Part shown: positions 9,461-20,800 of the stretch, piece after piece
Layout: every line of letters begins with the position of its first letter
How positions within the stretch are numbered: the stretch's first letter is position 1
NCBI GenBank assembly: GCA_027475525.1
Contig: JAMWFC010000076.1
Coordinates: forward strand, 1 to 64,000
Length of the DNA stretch: 64,000 bases
Reading direction: 5' to 3'
DNA from: Macrolepiota albuminosa
Lineage: Eukaryota > Basidiomycota > Agaricomycetes > Agaricales > Agaricaceae
The notes under the pieces: model-generated
The model's database searches: none
What the model was told of the DNA's origin: nothing
The model's input: the letters and a program-made list of their open reading frames with translations, nothing else
Position numbers and translations under genes: made by a program

Positions 9461-11404
9461 ACGACTATACATAGAACACTACTATAACTCTTGAAAGATT
9501 TTGGCGTGTACTAAAGATGCACCAAAAACATTTTTCGTTCTAGCCTGACCATGTAGCGGCCAGCCAGAATTCAGTTTTAATGTCATGTGACCTTGATAGC
9601 TCAACGCTCTTGCCATAATGAAAACAAGTATGTTTGTTGAGAATCCAACAAGGATTTCGACTTACAGACTTCATTAGGGATTGTATGTCACTCTATGAAC
9701 GGCGTCTCCTCTCGACAGACAACCCGCTCTGTAACAGACCACGTTGCCTGGATAAGTCTCTCGTGAGTTACTTTTGTGCTAGAATACAGAAAACCTGTGC
9801 TTCATTTGCCACAGGTTTTATCAGGCTAGTAAAGCAGATACATAAATACTTGCTGTAATTTGTGAGTGGAATCGCAAGCCGGCACGTTGCATCCGCGAAA
9901 CAAGAAGTTGTGTAACATGAAGTATTCGACATACCCAACGTCGCCCGGTCCTCAAGCACCGATATAGGTCAGCTATGGTATCAATCTCATATATAAGGAT
10001 CGTACGTACTCATAGAACATTTTCTCATTGTCGCTCCATAAGCGGAGCGAATTAGGTCTGACTAATCGGTTTTGACAAGTGGCTTATTATTTTGTCATCT
10101 CGTAGTTGTCATAGTCCATCAACGAGTGGACACGGGTTGGGCTCGTTGATCAATGATTCGTGCGCAGTCCAAGCCAGGCAGACATGGCTCATGCCAAGCA
10201 ATATTTGTGTCGAGAGCTTCTCCAAGATCCATTTGAATAAGTTCATTAGATAAGGCTGCGCGTCTGATTGTAGTGAGAAGAGTGATCTGGCTATAAGGCA
10301 ACCGTGTGAGCCAACGATTACAGAGCATGAGAAGAGAAGAGAAAATTCAGATTTCCGTTCTTGACTCGTCTCGGTGGTTCCTTTCGTTCAACGAATGTAT
10401 ACCAAAGGAAACGAAGTCTGGGGTTTCATCGAGACGTGGCTCTCCGAAGTGCGAAGCTGTCATCATCCTAGGAGCTATAGAGTATACCACATACCGAATA
10501 AAACACTGCAATTGGCATCTGTCAAACTTGAGGGTGAAAGTTTTCATACCATGAGCCATGTGGCGGTGCATCGACGCGATGCAAAAACAAGCTCCGAACT
10601 GTAAGGGTTAGCGGAGCATGAAAAACATGATCGACGACAGCCGACCTCCCCTTTTTTGCACCATGGGGGGATGTAAGTACTTCTTTTGCTCGATGAAGAC
10701 GCGTAACGATGCCAGTTTGTTCTAATGGGACAGGTAGTCCAACTGGTTCGTCGAGTGCAATTCCGACGTGTCCCATTTTAGGCAAAACGTTACAGAAAGC
10801 CGCGCGCTAGTAGTAGTGACTGCGCAGGCTCACATTAGGAAAGGAACTTCTCGAAAGTGCAAATCGTCAAATGGCAAGGGATCTCACTTTCGGAGTAGTG
10901 TACAATATAGAATCAATAGATAGACTTTTAGGACCCTACCAAGAGCGACGATGCGCTCACCTGAGCTGCTGCGAGAAGGTGCGAAAAACCTGCTCTCGAC
11001 ACGGCAGCTCAGCTGCCAATGACGATGGCACCATGCCGAGGACGGCTTCGGATCGGTGCCGCGCGGTATGTGTGCCTGGACGGAGGGCTCCGAAGAGGCT
11101 CCCTCCCCTTTGGAATCCGAGACGAACACATCGGATCTCAACAGCATTGACTCAAGTGGAACTAACTATTCTATTCTCGTGGCAGTTATTTCTCACTCTT
11201 GTGAGTACATTACCCTGAATGTCGATGTCATGGAAATATCGGTGTCAAACCACCTCGAAATGTTCCTTGTATGGCGGCCGTGTGCTGATGGCTGCGCTGA
11301 CACTCCGGGCTCCTATTCGTCATAATGAAGCTGCGCCTGGAATGTCGCTTCTTTATAAACGGTCTGTCTCAAATTATTAAGACATACCATTTGGTCGGCC
11401 TACA
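9461..11404. other. About 1.9 kb without a supported gene
   Basis: Only short frames occur. One minus-strand frame (10,119-10,328, ending LGEALDTNIAWHEPCLPGLD...) has protein-like composition and might be a lone exon, but no family is recognised. A stretch near 10,940 (GAGCGACGATGCGCTCAC) resembles part of the dispersed repeat described at 26.6 kb. The promoter of the peroxidase gene should lie just upstream of 11,405. Confidence 0.35.
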
Positions 11405-12986
11405 ATGATTGTGTCTTTTGTGCTACCCTTATTCGTGACATGTCTTCTCGCGTCGGCATCGCCGAATAAGAAAGGTGTTCGCATCGTTGCTCCGCCGAGA
11501 CCGACATACACAGGCATCCTCCAAATCCCAGGTTAAACTACGAACCAATACTGAATCAACCACTTGACTGAATATTTCCCAGACTCTTCCCATCCTTTCG
11601 TTGCCCCAAAGAACAAAGATCTACGTGGACCATGCCGTGAGTACCTTTGATATTCAGCTAACATGTCTAACTATCTTGCAGCGGGATTGAATACATTAGC
11701 TAACCATGGGTATATCCCGCGCAAGTCAGTAAACAGGAAACCTTCAACTCTTAGCCAGACTTCTGACTCGGTGCCTTAGCGGTGTAGCTTCTTTTGAGCA
11801 GATTGTTGAAGCTGTTACTCACGCTTTTAACATGGATTACGATCTTGCATCTGGGTTGACTGCTTTTGGGATGGTGAGGAGATTTGTCTGTGCGATGCCA
11901 GGCAAAAAAAATACAACTTACACTTTCTAGCTGGCAAGAGGGAACTCCTATACTGATCAACTATCCATTGGCTTAAATACACCGTTAATCCCCCCTCTGC
12001 CTGGCGAAATCGATGGAAATATGACTCGTGGGTTGGCTGCCCATGGCCGTTTCGAGGGTAGACCTCATTTCTCATAAAGAGCTGTTCTTCCTGATCATGA
12101 CTTACAACTATCTGAAGGTGATGTATCAATGACACGCCAAGATTGGGCTATTGGTGATAATATCCACTTTCAACCGGAATTGTTTGCTGAGGTTCGTGCA
12201 TTGTTACCCGACGCCAACTGTCAAATTGATTTTCATATGGAATCAAAAAATCACACTTTCTAGCTTCTTGACATTGTCGCTCAGGTTGGAAATGATTCCG
12301 AGGTGACTGGTCCGAAAAGCATTGTCAACGTGGAAGCGTTGTCTCAGTTCAAATTGAAACGATTCAAGCAGAGCCAAACCCAAAATGTTGAGGTAAGACT
12401 GTTTGCCCGCAACAACTGTATCACTGGTTTTTACCTTTGATTAGCTTCAATACCACGTCGGGAGGTTGACTCTCAGTTACGGTGAGACTGGATTTGTGTT
12501 GAATTTCTTTGCCAACGGTAAGTCAGCTGGACCATATGCCATTACTCAGACAACTGGACAAACTTACTAGGAACTGATGGGACCCTCTCTGCTCCCGCAA
12601 TGACCTCGATCTTTCGTGATCAGAAGTTCGCTCCTAACTGGTTCAGGCGTTCTTCGCCTGGCACCATTGATATCATTGGAATCTCCTCAGACCAGGTCCT
12701 TGAAGCTAATCCTGTACCCCCCGGTGCCAATGCTCCGAATGGAACGTATATCATCGACCAAGGTTTCGGCGTAAGTGCAAGTTACTTTTTTTTACTCGGT
12801 CAGCGTTCTAAAACGCTTTCTCAGGACTGTGCCTTTTATGACAACTTAGCGGCTGATAATGTCCCAGGTGTTCTTCTCAACACCACGGGTCTCCTGAAGG
12901 ACAATGTCAATTTTTTGCTAAATGCCATCCATAATCTCTTCCCTGATTGCCCCCCTGCCATCCCAAACGGTGCCGCTAATGTTTAA
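11405..12986 (+). CDS. Heme-thiolate peroxidase / unspecific peroxygenase (Peroxidase_2 family)
   Basis: The ATG at 11,405 starts a hydrophobic secretion signal (VSFVLPLFVTCLLASAS). Exon 2 (11,583-11,636) ends in RGPC, and exon 3 (from 11,682) continues PGLNTLANHGYIPR. Together they give the PCP motif whose cysteine is the axial heme ligand in chloroperoxidase and UPO enzymes. Later exons contain GRFEGD followed by VSMTR: the EGD motif binds a structural cation next to the catalytic Glu, and EGD (not EHD) is typical of peroxygenases. The C-terminal part has a second Cys (NLFPDCPP). Seven or eight introns of about 45-65 nt with normal borders join in frame. The family uses peroxide to oxygenate aromatic and aliphatic substrates outside the cell. 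The gene appears intact, unlike its left neighbours. Exact substrate cannot be inferred. Confidence 0.85.
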
Positions 12987-13691
12987 ATGGCTTTGTTTAT
13001 GTGTACTTTTGGAGAAAACCCTGTTCACTACCTTTTGTCTTGAGGTGTTTACCACATGCATTCGTTGATTTCCTTAGCCCTGTCCGTTTACACACCCTTC
13101 AGGAGCTAGTGTCAAGGTATCAGCGTTTTTCAGTTATCGAATGGGTTTTTTCCATCGGTGTCCTCTCTATTGACTAGATGCTTGCTCTTAAAATTTGTTC
13201 TAAGGGCGTTGGACTCGAAATGTATCGTTGATAATCTCCTTAAACCGCCGCATGAGTCACTAGTGACTCATGAGTCTGGTAGGTGGCTAACAAACACCTT
13301 GTCGTCCTACGTTCTCCCATTGGCCGGCGTGCTCGGAAGATAGTGAATGTAGCAAAAAATATCTTGCCGAAGTCCACGCACATTACTTAGAGACACGATG
13401 TATATACATGTGCCATTATGAAGACAACCCAAACGACAGCGAGTAAACTCTTGTTTGACACACGTCACTCGACCTGCCAACAGAATGACAGTGGGCGCTC
13501 TTGAAGTGTTTCAAACCACTCCAATGACGCTTTCCAGTAGATCTCAATAAAGTTGGCCATTCAAAGCTAATGTACAAAGTGATGTTCGTAAAAGTACAGA
13601 GGATGAAAGTAGGCAAGATAATTTAGATGCTGGTATCTCTAAATGCAATGTTATGTACCGATGTTCCAAGAGAAAAAAAAAGTACAACAAA
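12987..13691. other. Convergent intergenic spacer with a 22-bp palindrome
   Basis: The spacer separates the 3' ends of the peroxidase (+) and F-box (-) genes, so it should carry both terminators. It has no supported coding frame. A perfect palindrome lies at 13,251-13,272 and contains two TGACTCA-like half-overlapping sites (see findings). Confidence 0.5.
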
Positions 13692-15151
13692 TCAGAGTGT
13701 GTTTGCGCGTTTGGGTGCAATAACACAATGTTTGTCTCCAGAATCAGACATGCTGATGCTGTTGCTACGGGATGGTCCGAGAGAAGGTCCATGAACAAAC
13801 GAATATGATTCGGGGATAGCCTTGCCAACAATACTAGATAGCTGGAGATCCTGGCAAAATTCTTGGAGGCGCTTCGTTGCCTCTAGGCGTTCTTCTGCTT
13901 CCTCAGTATCAGATACAGAGTGATCATTTGCCGTCACGGAAACATTGATTCGAGTCAGTTTGTTGTAAAAATCTGGACCACGCTCAACGCGCAGACTAAG
14001 GAAGTCTTCAAGTGCCGAGCAGACATCCACAACGTCGTCTTCATAGCATTGCATTGACAAACTTTCGATGGGAGAACCCGCGAGGTTTGACATAGTATCA
14101 ACAACACTGTCAACCGGAAAGAACGGGGAAATATGCAATTTACGCAGGCGCGGGAGGGGCGTGGCAGCCGGCGTGGCAAACACCGTGTCTGAGACTGACG
14201 TTGTGAGAGAGAACTCATCGACCGTCGGACCGACGGCCGCCATGATACGCTCCGTACAAAGGCGGTTAAATTCCTCCGTTTCATGGTAGCAGCTACCAAG
14301 ATCAAGAACCTCTAATCGACAGGCGACAGGAATAGTTGTCCACCGATTGTCCCCGAGATGTGTATCGCGGATCGTCAGTTTTTTAAGAGTAGGGATGTGT
14401 AGCAAAGAGGGCAGTGAGAGTTCCGAACCGATAACGGGGTGATCGGGAATGTCGTCGTCCCCCATCACGAGAGGAACGTATGGGTAAACTCCTTCGAGCT
14501 CCGGTGCGTGCAATCTTGAGCGAGTAACTCTATCAAGCGACAATTGCTCAAGGCTAGGTGTTGTTGCAGCGATAGAGACAACAAGCCGTTCACTCCTGAA
14601 ATGGCCATCAGTCCGACGGAAAGGGGCAAAAGGGCCTGCTTGGACATACAAAGGAAGATATTCCTCCTCGCCGCAATTAGCGATCGTCAGATTTCTCAAG
14701 TCTTGTAAGTATGCAAAAGGTGTGATAACGCTCTTGTCCAATGAGCCAGCCATTCGTAACGCGAGCTTCTTGATTCGGGGTGAGGCGATGAGAAGAGAGA
14801 GAACGGCATCCGACGCAGCCCGAGGATGAACAAGAGGTTCATCATCCGAGCCTGGACGAGTACACAGATCTAGCTCTTGAATATAATGGCAATAGGTGCG
14901 TGGAACATTTTCAAGGAAGCGCTGGAGTCGACCTAAACTGTCGAGGTTGACGCTCTAAAGCGGTGCAAGAGTTAATAAACAACAATGACCCCTTGTGGCT
15001 GATGACTCACCTTGAAGATGGACGGAACACAAACTTTGTATGTTTGGAAATCTACTTTGGAAAAGACCCTGGCAGTAGACAAGTCGAGATTGTCCACGAT
15101 GGCGAGTTTGATTTCATTGGGAAGAGTATGCCATGTGGAGTAAGTAGACAT
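13692..15151 (-). CDS. F-box protein with LRR-like C-terminal region
   Basis: Exon 1 (15,151-15,011) starts at an ATG and encodes WHTLPNEIKLAIVDNL, a typical F-box opening that would bind Skp1 in an SCF ubiquitin ligase. One 56-nt intron (15,010-14,955, GTGAGT...TTTAG, phase 0) leads to a single exon 14,954-13,692. The product is 467 residues. The long C-terminal part has spaced Leu-rich segments (LRNLTIANC, LEQLSLDRV, LKKLTIRDT, LEVLDLGSC, LRKLHISPF, IESLSMQCY), consistent with degenerate leucine-rich repeats for substrate binding. The substrate is unknown; such genes form large, fast-changing families in mushrooms. The gene is intact in this sequence. Confidence 0.85.
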
Positions 15152-17880
15152 TGCAAGAACGATAAGGCAGAGTGGGCGGCGATGGAGGCACGACAGAACG
15201 TTCGCTTCCTTTTGTACTCTAGACACATCTTTTATTCCGAAGACATCGATTCGACCTCGTCGGGCTCCGGCGACCTTATGTATTTGACTTTGTTTTTGCC
15301 ATCAGATCCACCTAAAGTGATGCTGTCAATAGATCTCAAGTGATGCTGTGCCCCTCTTGCGCACATTTTCCTATATCGAGATTGACCACTTGGTCGTGAT
15401 AAACTGCCTGGGTTCTCGGACTACTTTTGCGGTCAATGCCTGGCAAGATTCAGTGGATCACTCGACTCTCAATAGATAGACTTCGATCGCTCCTTGACAA
15501 AAAACACGCCTTCCGTCGTTCACGGTAATTCACGATCTGCGCTTCAACTGTTTCTACGACTTTGTTGTGAGGACCTCTATCCTTTGTCCAGTTGGCCCAA
15601 TTTTTTTCCCCTGGTGACACAACAAATTCCCGTTTGACACATTGTACGCTGATTATTCAATGTTCCGCCATACTCTTTTAATCGGCAACGGAAGATTGGC
15701 GATACTCCGAGCTGATTGGAATGACAACCGGGGCGGGCGGCTTCACTCGAAATCTGATATCACTTTGTTTTCCCCTCGCAACTTTAATGTGTCTCCATGG
15801 CTCTGCTCCAGCCACTTTTCGGTGGATGCAAGGGAAAAAAAACGCATAGCTTTGGCTTTCCGGAGATGGCGGAGGTAAATAGGCCGGTGTCGCCGGAAAT
15901 TGCGGCTCGCAGCAATGATCATCGTACTCTGGTCACATCATGCTGTGTTGGTCACTTTGGACTTTTTTGTCAGACGAGCGCTGTCTGTCCAGTACCCTTT
16001 TAGTTAGATTTGGACTTTTTGTTCCGTTTCCTGATCTATATTATCCTCAAGCAGCGCAATGTGTAAGGTGACCCACCATCCTCTCTCCACACTTGCATAG
16101 ACAGGTACATTTGTCAGCCTCTACTTTTGTTCAACTTCATCATTGCATATTCTGACTTAAGTCGGTGATGTCTATTGGCAAACGGACATTTTCATATCTC
16201 TCAAAGATGATACTTCACTTTTCAAATTATAATCCTTGAAAAAGATAATCTCGGAACATCATCGGACAAGTGGCAGCCGAACAGGTCGGTAAAGTCTGGT
16301 TGTCTCCTGCCGGTCATCAGTAGTGGTGCATCAGGTATTGACAGCGCGTCGACCTGGCAATTCTATTTACAATGATGTTTTCAACAAAGTTGCTGATCTC
16401 AATACTCTGGCCGCTCCTTGGAAAACTGCCTGGCTCCTTTGTCTATGAAAGTAAACTGACTCCTTCCTAATGCCAGTATGTCAGGACTCTCTTTTCATCT
16501 GCGTCATACCTATAAGACATTGCTGTGGAATAAGTTAAATTATTCCGACACAGTGTAGATCATGATCATCCTGAATCCTTGTTCTGCGCAATGATTGTAA
16601 GATTGTAAGATACCTTCTACCCCTGCATTTAATATTTTGTTCGGAAGGTTGCGGTTTCTGTTTAGAGTTGTTACTTCCTGACAAAGACTTGCAAGATCGC
16701 GGAACATATATATTCGTCAGCCTCTGTTCTCTCGGTACCCTGACATAGGTATGCGGAGCGCCTAGTTCGAGGCACTTTGGGCGTTTCACGTATTCTCTAA
16801 AGTCACGTTGGCGACACATCCTGTCCGCAGGTGGTACGTCACAATTTGTTGCCAAGTTCTTCGTATTTGTACAGACCTTGTCTACACCACAGTTATGCAT
16901 GCAAACTTCTGTGAGACTGATGAAGGGGTTGTGAAAGCTCTCTGACTCGACTGGTGATTCAAAGTAATAGGCTGCTGCGTAATACAGGTCGTAGGGCGAT
17001 GTCTGACAGTGTTGGCTCTATGCTAGGTCCTGACTTGTACACTATAAATTGTATCACTCAGAATTTCTAGATCAACGATTGTTGGAAAGCAAGACCAAGA
17101 TCAAATCACCGTTTGAACAGTAAGAAGCTGACGAGTGCCTGCTCAGACTTGATAGACATGGACGAATTGCAATAATCATGCTGGGAAACGCCCTCCTAGA
17201 ATTGGACAGTCCTAGTCAGGAGGCCTCTTTGGTCGTGTGGTCGTGGGAATAAAGGATACACTCAAGCATTTCAAAATTCCGAGTCAGGCGAGACATTTTG
17301 TTTGTAAGCACTACCTGGATAGTATGGCTATCTAACTCCAATCTGAGTGTGAGCCAGTTTTTACCCTGGGACTGGTGAAGAAGTTCCTGAACAGAAAACT
17401 CGTGTTCTGAGATGGGAAAGATACCTCGTAAGTCGCCTGATCACCAACTATGTAGTTAGCGCTGAAATTGATATCTGCCAGCAATCCCTGTGATAATAAT
17501 CATCCACTAATGTCAAGTAGCTCTTCACAACCTCACCAACAAGTTCGGCGACTGAGGCGGCTCTGATGCCAACAAGTGTTGTATTGACAGGTGTAGCAAA
17601 GCGTTGGAACTACTAGACAGTGCTTGAGAATTTGTTCAGGGTGGAGATCTGCTTCCATATGTTCCTGGAAGTCGTGGACCATGTACGAGTATTCCGAGTG
17701 ATGAGATCAAATCTTGAGTTTCAGTATTGACGTGTGCAACAAAGCCCTTCCCAACCTGATTTTCTTTCTGGTTATGTCATGCACATAGCATGAGAGGCTC
17801 GATTCTCCTTTTGCTCAGGACTACAATTCGGATCTTTTTTATACTTCCAGCCATGCCTACCTAGCAGCTTTTGATCTATC
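15152..17880. other. About 2.7 kb without a supported gene
   Basis: The longest frames are 60-121 codons (for example 16,535-16,900 minus) and lack recognisable motifs, signal peptides or convincing splice joins. The base composition is like that of the surrounding host DNA, not like the AT-rich repeat block. The last 100 bp before 17,881 should hold the promoter of the G-alpha gene. I saw no tRNA or other RNA gene. Confidence 0.4.
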
Positions 17881-20800
17881 ATGCCAGTACCCACTACGAC
17901 TCTTGACGTCGACCCATTGGCACAAGTACTCGAGCCTCTTCCTAATGAGACTACAACGGAACGTGAAGCACGTCTGGTCGCGGAAGCACAAGCGAAACGT
18001 GTTTCTGAACAAATCGACGAGGAAATAGAGAAGGAAAGGGCTGCAGAGAAGAAGGTCGCTAAGGCTTTGAAAATGTTACTTTTGGGTACGTCTAATCAAG
18101 GTTTTTTATGCGTGAGTGCGATTTATGCATGATAGGCCAAAGCGAGTCAGGTAAGATGGTGAGTCAGACTCTGCAAATATGATATAACTATCACATAGGA
18201 AAGTCGACAACGATAAAAAGTAAGCCCACCTCAGAACATCAGTACATGTTTACTGTGTTAAAGTAAAACTTTCACGAGGCCAATGTGCACAGAGTCGCGG
18301 GACTCACGTGCTTACCCACTAGGGAGCGAGTTGAGACATTGGTATTCTTTCCAATCTCAACGCTTGCTCCCTAGGTGGGTTTCTACTTACTTAGTTCTTT
18401 CCTTTTTTCTCAACGCTCGTAGTACCGCGACGTAGTATATTTTTGTATTACGTGGCTTCGCAATCGTCACAACTCAATACACTTCGTATCGCGCTTTGTA
18501 TCGCCCTGATATATGAGTTCGCATGGTAGACAAGCCTCCAGTTCCACTCCTCAGCGCACGGTTACTGGACCGGCTCGAGAACCTGACCCCCCTACCTCCC
18601 AAACATTCACTGAAAACCTCTCCGAAAACCAGTCTGGAGAAGGAGCTCATGCCTCGGCCGAGCCTCGCCGAACGTCTCGGGACTCTACCCCAGAAGCAGC
18701 ACAGCTGTCTGAAGAGGAGAAGCAAATCTTTGACGAACTCGAAGGCATCGTCGACAGTTTTCGGCGAGGACAGCGAACAAGAATTGACGCCATTGCCTCT
18801 GTCGTCGAAAGAATCCGGAAGTCAGACCTTGCAGAGAACCTTACTCGACAGGCTCTCACCGGCTATCTCGGGATACTCGACTCCGTTGAAAAGAAAGAGA
18901 GATTACGACGAAAGCGAGCCTTGCACCGAGAAAAGGCTGAAAAGCGAAGTGAGCAGTACAGACAGAACGCCGAGTTGCAGTCTCCTGAAGAGAATAGAAC
19001 CAATGCCAATCATTTCGAGCAAGGGGAAACCAGTGGAGGATATTTGCCTGCCCGCCGAGCTCGATTGGTCCAGCAAGGGTCAGACGAAGACAATGAGTCA
19101 TGCGATACAGAAGGATCATATGGATCTGGTGCTGAAAGGAGTAGAACGAAAATCAAGAAGCCAAAGGTTAGAGAGACCGCCTTCCCTTGGTACGAAGAAG
19201 AGAGACTTGCTCGAGAAAATGAAGACCCTCGATGTGTCCGAAACAGAGAGCTGCTTCAATTGTACCTCGAGAACCCCACTGCAGCCAAACGACAGATCAC
19301 TGTGTCCCGAGCAGCTCCTTGCAACTTCCCATCAACAGAATGGGATAAACTCTTTAGAGGAGAACTTGCAGATTTCGACGCCATCTATTCCTCTATCCAC
19401 CATATCGGAGCTCCTCGGGAGAATCGAGGACATATCGGAGATCGTGAGATCATCCTTGGCTACAGCGATCCGATTCGAAGAGTCGAGGACCTTGGACAAT
19501 GGACTATCGCAGCAAACCTCTATGGAGAAGCCCTCGGTTTTGCATGGCCCAACCGAAGAGAGGAATGGTCAAACCATTACCGCTACATCGTCGGCCTCTT
19601 CTCTGCCAAGCCATCAGGACTACATGCTAGCGTCATCGAGTTTGAAAAGGCTGTCCGAGCACGAGTTGGAGCTGGGACGAAAATGTTACTCACCGACAGG
19701 GGAATGTTCGATGACCTCCGGGATGCCATCCTCGACACTGGAGGAATCAACCATTGCGGATCATTGCGAAAAGGCGGAGGGAAATCAGCCATCAATCGAT
19801 CAAGTGGAAGTGGAGGATCACAGGGTAATAGCAGGGCAGTCTGTAAGAGGTGGAACACGAATCTTGGATGTCCTTTCGATGCCAGCAAATGTTTCTGGAG
19901 GCATGTGTGCCGGAGATGTGGAGGAAACCATCGAAAAACAGAGTGTCCGCAAAACATCACGAATTGAAGTTTTGAAGGGAAACGTTCCCAAATACCTCCG
20001 GTTCAACTATTACGATTTCGCTCGACCACTTCCTCCCACTTTAATCCAATGGTCTCTTACAGCCAAACCTCTTCCTTCACCTCCTAATGATGAACTTAAC
20101 AACTCCCGTGTTACCACTACAATTCAAAACCACAGCAATCTTTTCAAACTAGTAACGCCCATCCGTATTGAAGTTTTCGAACGCCTTGTTCAACACCATC
20201 CGAACCGCCCTTTCGTAAATTCAGTATTAAAGAGCCTCAAGGAAGGTTTCTGGCCTTTTGCGGACACACAACCCTCCACTTATCCACTAACATGTGACAT
20301 GTCACTTGGAACCCCAGCAGACCCTATCGAAGCTAATTTCTTGCGGAAGCAGCGCGATATTGAAGTTGATGCAGGTCGTTTTTCCCCCAATTTTGGCAGT
20401 CAATTGTTCGATGGCATGTACAGTTCTCCCATTCATGCTGTACCAAAACCCAAATCATCCGATCTCCGTCTGGTTACCAACCAATCTGCGGGCACGCATT
20501 CTTTGAACTCGATGATAAAATACGAAAATATCAGTGGATTTCCTATGGATAATATGAAGCATTTGGGGAGTCAGCTACTCAAAATTCGCCGTACATGCAA
20601 CCGACGCTTGATCTTATGGAAATCCGATGTCGCCAATGCTTATCGTTTGATTCCAATGCACCCCCGCTGGCAAATCAAGCAAGTAGTGACGATTGACAAC
20701 TCACGCCATATTGATCGCTGCAACTGTTTTGGTGGACGTGCTTCACTCAACTGCTGGGGTTCGGTCAACAGCCTTATAACCTGGTCCGCTCAGGACTCGT

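Noticed and set aside
16535..16900. 121-codon minus-strand frame
   Set aside because: No motif, signal peptide or splice context; its size is within what chance gives in this composition.
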